Shown here one piece after another: positions 49,098 through 59,259 of a stretch of 64,000 bases of DNA; positions within the stretch are counted from its first letter, which is position 1; the number at the start of each line of letters is the position of its first letter. The translations under genes were made by a program, and so were the position numbers. The notes under the pieces were generated by a model, which was given only the letters and a program-made list of their open reading frames with translations, had not been told where the DNA came from and made no database searches. Source of the DNA: Bilabrum cf. latius (Eukaryota; Bigyra: Bicosoecida; Bigyra; Bicosoecida); assembly GCA_965178125.1 (NCBI GenBank), contig CBCXTV010000003.1:62001-126000 (forward strand), in the 5' to 3' direction.

Positions 49098-50116
49098 CCT
49101 CGACCACGACCATGTCAGGGGCGAACGCGACTTCGTCAACCTCGAGCACGACCATCCCAGCGGCGAACGCGGCTTCCTCGATGGGATCCCTGACCCCGAC
49201 GAAGCTTCCCCGACCTCGGCCACGTGAACCTGCAGGCGCATTCTTGCCCGATGTGCCCGCGCAGGTGGCGGCCTGCACGGCGTGGGCGCCACCGTTTCGT
49301 CGACCAGACAGCTCAGCCACTCCGGCGACGCGCGAGGCGGCAACGTCCACGTGCATCAATCCGTGGACCGCTCTCTCCTGGTATCCGACACCACCGCAGC
49401 CGACGGACCCCCCTTCCGACAGGCCTCGCGAGGTACCGAACCCGAGCTCCCGGCAGCAGCGCAGGCGTCATGCTTGGGGCGGCACGTGGGTGTTCGACGA
49501 CGCCATTACGCTCAGCGATTGCGGGTCGAGGGTGCAGATCGACGCGCCGCAGTCGAAGCTCTTGGCGATGGTCGTGCCCCGGAAGTCGGGCCAGTGGATT
49601 CCTCGTAGGCTGCGCTCGCGTACGATCTGGTATTTGGCTGGGGAGCAGTCGGCCGTGATCACCAACCTCAAGTGCCAGGCCTGCAGTCGGGTCAAGCAGG
49701 CGGACAGCTTCAACCCGAAGAGCTTGCGTCGGGCTCAGTACTCGTTGCTGCATTCCCTGTGGCCCGGCTACATACGACGTACCGAGCGGTCTATTTGGTG
49801 CACGCAGTGTGCGGTGGAGGACCAGTTGATGCAGGGCAACTTTCCGGACGGCTACTGTTTCCGGATCCGCGCCACACTCGAAATTTGCCATCAAGATCGC
49901 GTCGCGGCCAGGCTGTTTGCAGTGCACGACAGTAACGCTCTCTTCGAGCAGATCCCGCTGAGCTCCCATGCGGCCATGGACGTGGCGGAGCAGTTGCGTC
50001 GATACTGGCAGGATGCCGTGTCCTCAGACGGCCAGAGCAACATCTTCCACAGCGACCACGTTTCGACAGACGACGACTCTGAGTTCGCACCGGGCGGACC
50101 GGAGAGCGTGCCGTGA
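49052..50116 (+). CDS. Two-CxxC zinc protein (unit B copy)
   Basis: 354 residues; I see no difference from unit A in the protein. It keeps the same 46-bp overlap with the transposase. Confidence 0.5.
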   Translation: MDPPRSRSPLGGHAVTSTTTMSGANATSSTSSTTIPAANAASSMGSLTPTKLPRPRPREPAGAFLPDVPAQVAACTAWAPPFRRPDSSATPATREAATSTCINPWTALSWYPTPPQPTDPPSDRPREVPNPSSRQQRRRHAWGGTWVFDDAITLSDCGSRVQIDAPQSKLLAMVVPRKSGQWIPRRLRSRTIWYLAGEQSAVITNLKCQACSRVKQADSFNPKSLRRAQYSLLHSLWPGYIRRTERSIWCTQCAVEDQLMQGNFPDGYCFRIRATLEICHQDRVAARLFAVHDSNALFEQIPLSSHAAMDVAEQLRRYWQDAVSSDGQSNIFHSDHVSTDDDSEFAPGGPESVP

Positions 50117-50437
50117 GGGACCGCAGCGACAGTATCGTCGCTTAGGTGAGGAGCGGGTGCCAATGCTCTTTTGAAAATGGTGCGTCGTACGTACGGCAGG
50201 AGCCGTCGGTGGGAGCGGGGCGGATCCTGCGGGAAGTCGTGGAGACTGAGGGCAGAGACTCTCGGGTCGGTCAGGGTCTCATGTAACGTGCTGTTCACCG
50301 CAGAGGTATGTGCGGATCTCGGTGGATCTCTCGAGGACATGGGTGGCATACCGTTGTGCATCCGTTCCCCGGGGGGGGCGGTCGCAGAAGAGTGCACACG
50401 AAAACAAGAGGAAAGGAAACCAACCCCCCAAACCCAC

Positions 50438-50501
50438 GTAGTGCGATCCTGGGGGGTACCCTATAAGGTACTAAGAATCCTTCTCCCGAAAATCGCACTA
50501 C
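50438..50501. repeat. Second hairpin copy (unit B)
   Basis: Identical to 24681-24744 through the stem. Distance from the first hairpin of this unit is 11,446 bp (11,497 in A). Confidence 0.7.
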
Positions 50502-52160
50502 CTCGGGCCACAACGTCTTGGTGGATTCCTCGAGGACATGGGTGGCATACCGTTGTGCATCCGTTTCCCGTCGCTCCCTAACGTCTTCAGTGGCAGGTTC
50601 GGAAAAGACACCTCCGTAGGCACGCGACAAGTCCCGGTGAAGCGGGCTCGCACCGCGCTGGGCGGGAGATCGTGAGCGCTTAGAGGACCGGAGCTCTCGG
50701 GCGGGTGCGTGTCTCGACAAACTCCCTCTTGACCACGGGCGGGGAACGTGTAGGGCGGAAGCTAAAGACACCGTAAGTAGCGGAGGGCTAACATTCCGTC
50801 CTTCGGTGAGAGCCAAAAGTTCGAGTCTGCGAGAGACTATTATACGAAGTTCTCCCCTCCTCATACGTGCGCATAGCCTCCTCACGCGGTAGCGCGAGCG
50901 CGGGACCCGGACCTGTCCCTGATGGGCGTGAATCTGAACCCGGCGTACTCTCCTAGTCTGTCACTTCCACGACTTTGTTGTCGCGGAACCACTTGCATGG
51001 AGAGGAACCTGTCGTTCAAGCGGGTGCAGCCGGACGCGCAGGTGTAGTGCATCGCCTTGCATATGTGCACGGCCAAGTAGATGCCGGAACCGTAGAGGTA
51101 TCACACTTCCCGCGGAGCTTGGGTGGGTCTTTCGCTGCTGTCGTCTGCTCCAGAAGGTTTGCGCCAAAAACCGGAAAACTTCTAAGACAGAGGTGGGATG
51201 CCAGGAGCTCACGGTTCTGCCGGATTGGGGAGGTCCATGCCCACGCGAGCCGGGTACGCGTCCGAATCAACGCAGAGAGCAGGCACGCTGACGGCGCCAA
51301 GGACGCTCGTGGTCAGGCACACTCAACGCGGAAACCAAGAGAACTTGTGCGTTTCGCGTTCCCGAAGCCTGCCAACGAGGTGGTGCTTGGCGAAATGTGG
51401 TGGGTGGCGAAGATGTGGTACTTCGCCGTGCCTTTCTCTATGACGGCCAAGCGTGCACTCGCCATCGCGCTCGGACGCCACAGGAAGAGATCCCAGCACG
51501 CAGCTCCGCCGCCTCATCCAGGAGTAAGGCGAAGTCGAATCGTGAATAGCGCTTCGCACCTTCACAGAGCCGAGGATCACAGATAGGCCCCGCCTCACAG
51601 AACCCAGCGCCATAGGGCAGAGCGTGAAGTACCTGGCCGCTTGGCTTGGCCGGACCCCCGCCCGCCCTCCGCCGGCAGCTCCTCCCGTCCGTCCCTATGG
51701 AGGCAGATCCGCGTACCCATGCTGCGGCGGGATCCTGACACAATCCGTTCCTCTTAGTGTGTGGCCGTGGGGCATGAGTAGAGCAGCATCGGGCCCTCAC
51801 CAGCCGTGGAACGGAAGCAGCTCTCCGTGCGGCAGCTGTGCGATGCACAGACCTCTTCCCAAAGATACGGATCCATTTTGCCGTCTTCCCGCGCATACTG
51901 CATCGCTCTGCAAAACTGCATTGCGCAGTGGATCCCGGAGCGTCGACTGCCAATAGCAGGCGGCCTCGCAAGGCCTTCATGGACGCAGGATTTGGGCTTC
52001 TTCATCGTAAATTTGGGGTCTGCTCAGCGCGCGAAAATTTCATCGGGTCCGTTGCGTCCGGGAAAAAGGAACGATCACTGACGCCCAGCTCGTCCATACC
52101 ATTACCAGGCGCGGCGGGTTGGAGCATTCGTCCTCTTTGCGCCACAAACCGTGCGAGCCG
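50502..52160. other. No intact gene (unit B right end)
   Basis: Counterpart of 24745-26811 but lacking about 600 bp (A: roughly 25510-26110), so the 5' fragment of the four-CxxC gene is gone. The 3' fragment of the helical-protein gene remains at about 51487-51630. Confidence 0.45.
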
Positions 52161-52395
52161 GACAGCAGGCCGAATGTCGTGTACGGCTCCGGTTGGGCAG
52201 CGAAAGCCCAGGAGCGCCGCGCCTTCGAGCTCCATTATTGTCAGATGCCCAAAGTTGGTGCGCTGCTTTGCAACACCAACTACCGAGCCGTACGGGATTT
52301 CGTCGGCAATGGTAAGTTCGTGCACGAATTGTTCCAACGCTTCAAAATGGATCCGGACGTCGCGAGAAGGGAACTCGTCGCTTGCTCACCTGTGC
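52161..52395 (+). pseudogene. Diverged Rep relic
   Basis: Open frame matching Rep residues about 480-560, immediately after the HUH motif: SRPNVVYGSG, then YCQMPKVGALL and FKMDPDVARREL. It differs from the intact Rep at many positions (AKAQERRAFE for AKAQERGASE, FVGNGKFVHELF for FVVNGKFVHALF) yet keeps Y and PKVGALL. It is therefore a copy from an older or sister Rep lineage, not of the present gene. Confidence 0.7.
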
Positions 52396-52401
52396 GGAGG
52401 G

Positions 52402-53373
52402 GTTGGATGCCCGATGTGCAAAAGAGAGGATATTGTCCGTCGGCGTTCTCTCTTCACCTTGTGCGGAAGGGTTGGGTGCCTGATTTCAGACAGAGAAGGT
52501 CTCGTCCGTCGGGAGCGCTTAGGAATACTTCCGGATGGGGCGTCCAGACGCGGTCCAGGACCTCCAGCCCGTCGGGGTCAATGTCGCCCGCGTCGTCCGT
52601 GCCTTTGACGCCCTCTGGATCGATGATGCCCACGATCTTTGTCATCTCGGACGACACACGGCCCAGCTGCTCTTTGGTAGTGCATTACCTCATTGACCCC
52701 GGAAGCGTTGAATATTTAATGAAGACCCTTCGGAGGCTGACGAAGTTTGTCAGCTTGTCGGAGCGCAGCCTGGGTCCTTGTCAACAAACATGGAGGGTTT
52801 CGGGGCGGATTTCCAGCGTTCCGCCTTGATTTCGAGTGCACTTCGAGGTCGGGATCGAAGCGGGGCGGGCGGTTCGTCATCCTCTGTGATACGCTCAGGA
52901 GGCGCCGACTTGATGCCCACCTTGTCCCCCAATCACTCCAGACGTAACTGGGGAACTCCTCCCGTCGTGGGCCGGGTACGCCTCCGAATCCCACGCGAGC
53001 CGTTCCCCGCGGCGCACCGATAAGTGCCGCTGCAAGCGCACCAAGACTAGAGCGTTCTGCAGAACAACGTACTCCCTTCGCTCGGGAGCGTGGCATTTCA
53101 AGCAGTGCAGTGCGCCGGTTCTCGTGCACGCCCAGTCGCGCGGACGCCGCAGGTGGCTTGGCCGTAGGATAGAATTAGTCGCGGGTCGGTTTTGCATGTC
53201 TTCCCTCTCCTCTTGATATGGTACAGAAAGGCAAGAGCCTGACGATGCAGACGGAACTCCTGGATTTCACCGCCAAACTCCTAGTCAAGACAGCCCTCGA
53301 CTAAACAGACGCCGAGTTATCTTGAGCAGCATCCCACGACGCAGTGATGGGGACGGCAAGGGTGATGCCATGC
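52402..53373. other. No recognisable gene (unit C)
   Basis: Related to 1-1106 but more diverged than A is from B, and with the unsplit form of the 601-860 region. Confidence 0.5.
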
Positions 53374-53416
53374 TTTCCGGGCCTCCCATGTGACCGCTTT
53401 TTGCGTACCGAAACAC
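53374..53416 (+). repeat. 43-bp junction repeat, copy C1
   Basis: Same position relative to the unit start as copies A1 and B1. Confidence 0.75.
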
Positions 53417-53420
53417 TTTC

Positions 53421-53760
53421 CGAGGTCGACGCCCCGGCGGAGCACGCCGGCGCGGCGGCAAGCGTCGATGTTGCGGGCGGCCCAGCCATGAGGCACATGA
53501 TCAAGTACGCGGAAAGCACGCAGAGCGTCGTCAATCCGTTCGTGAGCCGCGAGTTCCAAAAGGTCTTCGAGCACATCCCCCCGGAAAGCACGCAGAGCAT
53601 CGTCAATCCGTTCGTGAGCCGCGAGTTCCAAAAGGTCTTCGAGCACATCCCCCGGAAAGCACGCAGAGCATCGTCAATCCGTTCGTGAGCCGCGAGTTCC
53701 AAAAGGTCTTCGAGCACATCCCCCGGATGATGTCGAGCATGCGGACGCCCTGCTCCGGAT
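53421..53760 (+). pseudogene. Zinc/GT fragment fusion with broken 72-bp array (unit C)
   Basis: 72-bp units start at 53512, 53584 and 53655. The second unit has lost one c (atcccccgg for atccccccgg), so the third is out of frame. Confidence 0.65.
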
Positions 53761-53779
53761 GATGTCGGCCATGCGGACG

Positions 53780-53956
53780 CTCTTCCCAGACCTTGCGCGG
53801 CAGCGGGACGAAAATGGAGCTCTCCCTGCACCGCAAGCACGCCGGAAACCTGGTGCACTTCCACGTATGCATGACGGACTCCGAGAGGTCGCATCGTTGT
53901 CGCGTGGCGGAGGATTTCATTTGGGCCGGCAGCAGGCCGAATGTCGTGTACGGCTT
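53780..53956 (+). pseudogene. Rep HUH fragment, first of two (unit C)
   Basis: Counterpart of 1513-1689. Confidence 0.75.
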
Positions 53957-53959
53957 TTA

Positions 53960-54231
53960 GGTACCGAACCCGAGCTCCCGGCAGCAGCGCAGGCGGCATG
54001 CTTGGGGCGGCACGTGGATCTTCGACGACGCCATTACGCTCAGCGATTGCGGGTCGAGGTTGCAGATCGACGCGCCGCAGTCGAAGCTCTTGGCGATGGT
54101 CGTGCCCCGGAAGTCGGGCCAGTGGATTCCTCATAGGCTGCGCTCGCGTACGGTCTGGTATTTGGGTGGGGAGCAGTCGGCCGTGATCACCAACCTCAAG
54201 TGCCAGGCCTGCAGTTGGGTCAAGCAGGCGG
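53960..54231 (+). pseudogene. Two-CxxC gene fragment (unit C)
   Basis: Counterpart of 1694-1965, with extra substitutions (CSRVKQ reads CSWVKQ). Confidence 0.7.
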
Positions 54232-55224
54232 GAACGGCATTCTCCGAGTCTCTTTGCCGATGATGTCTGAGGAGAAACCGTCCGAGAGCATTGCTGTTTC
54301 CTTGGGAGACGGCCGCAATCTTCGTGGGCGTCAAGGCGCCGGTAATATGGGAAACGAGGGCGGCATGTTGGCGCGCGAGGTCGACGCCCCGGCGGAGCAC
54401 GCCGGCGCGGCGGCAAGCGTCGATGTTGCGGGCGGCCCAGCCATGAGGCACATGATCAAGTACGCGGAAAGCACGCAGAGCGTCGTCAATCCGTTCGTGA
54501 GCCGCGAGTTCCAAAAGGTCTTCGAGCACATCCCCCCGGAAAGCACGCAGAGCGTCGTCAATCCGTTCGTGAGCCGCGAGTTCCAGAAGGTCTTCGAGCA
54601 CATCCCCCCGGAAAGCACGCAGAGCATCGTCAATCCGTTCGTGAGCCGCGAGTTCCAAAAGGTCTTCGAGCACATCCCCCGGATGATGTCGAGCATGCGG
54701 ACGCCCTGCTCCGGATGATGTCGGCCATGCGGACGCTCTTCCCAGACCTTGCGCGGCAGCGGGACGAAAATGGAGCTCTCCCTGCACCGCAAGCACGCCG
54801 GAAACCTGGTGCACTTCCACGTATGCATGACGGACTCCGAGAGGTCGCATCGTTGTCGCGTGGCGGAGGATTTCATTTGGGCCGGCAGCAGGCCGAATGT
54901 CGTGTACGACGTATGGTCAGACGCAGCCGCTTGGAAGGCGGGTGGCGGCGTGGCAGACGGGAAGGATGTCGGAACCTGGGGTTCATGGAAGACGCCTGCG
55001 AAGTCGTCATGGGGGGAGCCGTACGTGCCGTGGCAGGTCGCGCCGGAGCCGGCGGAGGAGGCGACATGGACTTGCAACGCGTGCCAGGGCCTAAGCCCCG
55101 GTCAGAGTACTTCAAGAAGTGGAAGGACTGGATCCAACCAGTTTGCCGGGTGTGTTGCGACAAGTTCGACAACGCGACGCCGTGGTGGGTGAGGTGCAAG
55201 AATTGCAAAAACGAGTTTCCGGCG
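54230..55224 (+). pseudogene. Extended mosaic: zinc N-terminus, 72-bp array, second Rep fragment, diverged zinc C-terminus
   Basis: Starts like the chimera of B (MSEEKPSES at 54263), runs into three 72-bp units (54467, 54539, 54611), then a second Rep HUH fragment (about 54735-54907) joined at gtgtacgac to the diverged zinc sequence otherwise seen only in A (2311-2600). It breaks at 55224 within the CKNC-encoding region. So this unit combines arrangements of both A and B. Confidence 0.6.
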
Positions 55225-55557
55225 GAGATCCGCGGGGTCCTAGTTGTGTCCTTTTTCGGGGGACGAAATCGGGCGCACTTGTCGTGCCGATTCGTGGTCG
55301 TCTCTGAGACCGGCTGCGAGTCGGGAAAGGTGCCCGGGAGATCTCGGTTTCCGAGGCCGATCGCGAGTCGGGAAATGCGCCCGCGATGCGCTCTCGATCT
55401 CGGAAAGGGCGGGAGTCCGTTCTTGCATTCGGAATGGGCGGGGAGTTGCTTTTCCTGGGAGCATGTGCGAGATTCCTTCTCCGCGGGTCCTCTTTCGGCT
55501 TCGGCAGTCAGCAGCGCACTCTGCGGGAACGGCATTCTCCGAGTCTCTTTGCCGATG
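55224..55557 (+). pseudogene. Internally deleted 5' region of the four-CxxC gene
   Basis: Matches 18093-18206 and then 18287-18495, with about 80 bp deleted at ggagatc. It runs into an intact copy of the shorter form of the gene at ATG 55558. Confidence 0.6.
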
Positions 55558-56871
55558 ATGTCTGAGGAGAAACCGTCCGAGAGCATTGCTGTTTCCTTGG
55601 GAGACGGCCGCAATCTTCGTGGGCGTCGAGGCGCCGGTGATATGGGAAACGAGGGCGGCATGTTGGCGCGCGAGGTCGACGCCCCGGCGGAGCACGCCGG
55701 CGCGGCGGCAAGCGTCGATGATTCGGGCGGCTCCCACATCGAGAGCGGCGGCGCGGAGGCGGCGTCCACGGGGATGCTCGGAGAGGAGAGCGGCAAGGCA
55801 GCGCCGAAGGAGGACGCCGAAGACGACGGCGGCAAGAAGACGGAGGAGGAGGATGCTCGCGGCGGTGGACGTGCTGTGGTGCCCGGAGGTAATGACGACG
55901 TATGGACCGACGCAGCCGCTTGGAAGGCGGGTGGCGGCGTGGCAGAGGCATTGTCATCGCAGCGTGTGAATCTTGCGCACACTGCCGGGGCGGTCTCTGG
56001 CGCTGATAGCTGGGATCTATGGGAGACCCCTGCGAAGTCGTCATGGGGGGAGACGTACGTGCCGCGGCAGGTCGCGCCGGAGCCGGCGGAGGAGGCGACA
56101 TGGACTTGCAACGCGTGCCAGTGCTGCAAGCCCCGGTCGGCGTACTTCAAGAAGTGGAAGGACTGGATCCAACCAGTTTGCCGGGTGTGTTGCGACAAGT
56201 TCGACAACGCGACGCCGTGGTGGGTGTGGTGCAAGAACTGCAAAAACGAGTATCCGGCGTACCGATTTCCCCAGAACCGCCGGAAGAAGGAGAACCTGCG
56301 CTATTTCTTCCCTGAGGACTGGTGCGCGAAGTGCCTGGTTGCGCGTGGCTGGAGTCTCCATGATGTCCGTTCCTCTGCGGGTGAAGCGAAGCGTTGGGTG
56401 CCAAAAGCTGGCGCGAATACCGGTGACGGCGACAACGACGCTCGTGCTCCCGCACGCGACGAGCCTCCTGCAGGAGGCGCCGCCTCCTGCAGCAACGCCG
56501 TGCGTCAGAGTCCTTCGCGTGACGAGGCCTTGGATGACATCAACCGGGCCATGGAGCTTCTCCGGAATGCGGAGAAATTCATCTCCGCGATGCCATCGTG
56601 CATGCAGTGTGCGGTGCAGGACCAGTTGATGCAGGGCATCGTCAAAGACCAGGCCCTCTTGGATATCTTCTCCGGCAAGATAACGGACTGGATCAAATAC
56701 CATCCGGCCACTCTTGGGGCGATCCAATCCCATCGAAACGCATGGCTGTGGGCTGAGAACCACACGCCGACGGAATGGCTCATGGTTGTCGAGGATGATA
56801 TCGAACCTCGCGAAGCATGCGTGGATCGGCTACTCGTAGTTCTTCACGCCATCGCGAAAACCCCAAGGTGA
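55558..56871 (+). CDS. Chimeric ORF: complete four-CxxC zinc protein fused to GT domain
   Basis: 437 residues from ATG 55558; the open frame extends back to 54715. The four-CxxC protein is complete up to its last residues, then CMQCAVQDQLMQG and the glycosyltransferase from IVKDQALL through SHRNAW and the EDD site. A one-base loss in an A run near 56858 (gcgaaaacc for gcgaaaaacc) ends the ORF shortly after. The join is the same as in A and B, showing the fusion predates unit duplication. Confidence 0.45.
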   Translation: MSEEKPSESIAVSLGDGRNLRGRRGAGDMGNEGGMLAREVDAPAEHAGAAASVDDSGGSHIESGGAEAASTGMLGEESGKAAPKEDAEDDGGKKTEEEDARGGGRAVVPGGNDDVWTDAAAWKAGGGVAEALSSQRVNLAHTAGAVSGADSWDLWETPAKSSWGETYVPRQVAPEPAEEATWTCNACQCCKPRSAYFKKWKDWIQPVCRVCCDKFDNATPWWVWCKNCKNEYPAYRFPQNRRKKENLRYFFPEDWCAKCLVARGWSLHDVRSSAGEAKRWVPKAGANTGDGDNDARAPARDEPPAGGAASCSNAVRQSPSRDEALDDINRAMELLRNAEKFISAMPSCMQCAVQDQLMQGIVKDQALLDIFSGKITDWIKYHPATLGAIQSHRNAWLWAENHTPTEWLMVVEDDIEPREACVDRLLVVLHAIAKTPR

Positions 56872-57475
56872 CGCAGATGGCCATGTTAGCGGGGTCAGAA
56901 GCACCGAGAATGGTCAGCCTCCAGCGCGGAAACTCCACCTCCATCCACAACTGCGAGCGCCTCTTGGACGTGCGGACCTATCCGGCGCACTGGGTAGACA
57001 ACACATTTGTGGTCCCCTTCCACGTCGGCATGGGCCTAAAGTGGTATCTCATCAGCCCGGAGGGGAGGAAGGCGCTCCTGAAGATGCGGATCCCGAACCG
57101 AAGCTTCGAACGCTGCGTCTGGCGCCGCATCTTCGACACGTTCCAAGGGCCGGTATGTAAGTGGGAAGATTGCTTCCGCATGACATCTGTGCTGGCAGCC
57201 AGCCCGGTCCTCGCATCGACTCCCGAGAGCATGGACACGGAGTGGGGGGCTCGGGACGACGAAGTGCGGATGCAGGGCACAGTATGAAACCGTACATAAT
57301 GATCGACCCGAGTGACGACTGGACTCTTGGCGAGCGATTAAACACATTGTCCGTCGTGATGTCCGTGTGCGCGGCCCTGAGTTGGGGGGTTGTCCTCGTC
57401 TGGGAAAAAACAGAGCGCGTGCCCATCTCCTACGAAGACTTGTGCGGTGTTCACGAGCACGCCGGCGAAACCTCG
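56865..57475 (+). pseudogene. Frameshifted remainder of the GT fragment
   Basis: Continues the glycosyltransferase in another frame to 57287, where a second one-base loss in a G run (57242-57248) shifts it again. The VVLVWEKTERVP region is then back in frame to 57470. Confidence 0.65.
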
Positions 57476-57487
57476 AGTTTTGGCATC

Positions 57488-57597
57488 AAGATCGTGTCGC
57501 GGCCAGGCTGTACGACGGCGGCAAGAAGACGGAGAAGGAGGATGCTCACGGTATCGCCCTGATCATCTGCACGACTTCGTGGGGCTCCATGACGTAA
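57488..57597 (+). pseudogene. Micro-fragment series (unit C)
   Basis: Counterpart of 3841-3955: two-CxxC, four-CxxC and Rep motif C pieces. Confidence 0.55.
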
Positions 57598-57643
57598 CGG
57601 CGAGCGAGAACATTGACTGGTGGCGTGGCTGGAGGATCTCGGG

Positions 57644-57960
57644 AACACACGGCGGGCGAGCCGTTTTTCAAAAGGAGCACGGGTCCTTCGGGACGCCATT
57701 TCACTTACGGCGGGCGAGCCGTTTTCCGAATGGTGCGGGGGTCCTACTGATGCACACGGCGATCGCTGGTTCACTCACGGCGGACACACGGCGGGCGAGC
57801 CGTTTTTCAAAAGGAGCACGGGTCCTTCGGGACGCCATTTCACTTACGGCGGGCGAGCCGTTTTCCGAATGGTGCGGGGGTCCTACTGATGCACACGGCG
57901 ATCGCTGGTTCACTCACGGCGGGCGAGCCGTTTTCCGAATGGTGCGGAGTCCTCCAGATG
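57644..57960. repeat. Expanded cggcgggcgagccg tandem block (unit C)
   Basis: Same 139-bp duplication as in unit B. Confidence 0.75.
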
Positions 57961-58090
57961 ACCACGGTGATGGGTGGCAGCATGTCATAGGCGCGCCGTC
58001 GGAAGCTTCCCCTTCGAGTGCTGCCTAAAACTGAGAAACCTGGAGATCCTAGCATCGTATGGAGGCAAGAGGTAACACCTTGGGGTCCGT

Positions 58091-58166
58091 TCTCCGCTTC
58101 AATTCCTGTCCCAAATCCGATTCCCATTTCGAGACCGAAAAAGGTGACCCGGAAAACGACGGTACT
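58091..58166 (+). repeat. 76-bp direct repeat, left (unit C)
   Basis: Counterpart of 30599-30674. Confidence 0.8.
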
Positions 58167-58191
58167 TATTTCTGAACCGTTTTCCGGACGC

Positions 58192-58234
58192 TTTCCGGGC
58201 CTCCCATGTGACCGCTTTTTGCGTACCGAAACAC
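58192..58234 (+). repeat. 43-bp junction repeat, copy C2
   Basis: As in unit B, the palindrome block is absent between this repeat and the satellite. Confidence 0.75.
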
Positions 58235-58260
58235 GTTCCGCGCGTGAGGAGCAGATGCGG

Positions 58261-59183
58261 GGATTTCGCCAAAAATGGCCGATCCGCACAAGGAATTTAA
58301 GTTGCGGCGACACAGCTCGGACCCCGGCTTTTTTTTGGCTGTTTCGGGGCCCCAAGAGGGCTCCCGGCCCCAAAAAGGGCAAAACGCGAGGTTGTGGTGG
58401 AAAAAATGGGCCCCAAGGAGCCCCCAAACGACGCAAAACGCCACGTTGTGGTGGATTTTAGAGCCCCTAAATCGCCCAAAAAAGACGCAAAACGCCACGT
58501 GGTGGTGGATTTTAGAGCCCCTAAATCGCCAAAAAAGACGCAAAACGCCACGTTGTAGTGGATTTTAGAGCCCCTAAATCGCCCAAAAAAGACGCAAAAC
58601 GCCACGTTGTGGTGTTTTTTTTGAGCGTTTTCGGGGGGCTCGGAAGGGGACCCCCCCAGGATTTGGCCAAAAATGGCCGATCCACACAAGGACTTTAAGT
58701 TGCGGCGACACAGTTCGGGCCCCGGTTTGTTTTTGCGGTTTGGGGGCCCCGAGAGGGCTCCCGGCCCCAAAAAGGGCAAAACGCGAGGTTGTGGTGGAAA
58801 AAATGGGCCCCAGGCAGCCCCCAAACGACGCAAAACGCCACGTTGTGGTGGATTTTAGAGCCCCTAAATCGCCCAAAAAAGACGCAAAACGCCACGTTGT
58901 GGTGGATTTTAGAGCCCCTAAATCGCCCCAAAGAGACGCAAAACGCCACGTTGTAGTGGATTTTAGAGCCCCTAAACCGCCCTAAAAAGACGCAAAACGC
59001 CACGTTGTGGTGTTTTTTTTTTGAGCGTTTTGGGGGGGCCCGGAAGGGGACCCCCCCAGATTTGGCCAAAAATGGCCGATCCACACAAGGAATTTAAGTT
59101 GCGGCGACACAGTTCGGGCCCCGGGGTTTGTTTTGCTGTTTGGGGGCCCCAAGAGGGCTCCCGGGAGGCCCTAGAGTGGCCCT
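58261..59183. repeat. 54-bp/394-bp satellite (unit C)
   Basis: Matches unit B, including the spacer shortened in A. Confidence 0.8.
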
Positions 59184-59259
59184 TCTCCGCTTCAATTCCT
59201 GTCCCAAATCCGATTCCCATTTCGAGACCGAAAAAGGTGACCCGGAAAACGACGGTACT
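59184..59259 (+). repeat. 76-bp direct repeat, right (unit C)
   Basis: Counterpart of 31692-31767. Confidence 0.8.

Larger units (their letters stand above)
26881..52401. repeat. Tandem composite unit B (about 25.5 kb)
   Basis: Second head-to-tail copy. Offset from A steps 26,880, then 26,150, 26,289, about 25,805, 25,754-25,757 and 25,521. These steps mark discrete events: loss of about 730 bp of glycosyltransferase fragment in the mosaic, a 139-bp tandem gain, loss of the 493-bp palindrome block, and net loss near the right end. B keeps a diverged Rep relic at 52161-52395 that A has mostly lost. Confidence 0.9.
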
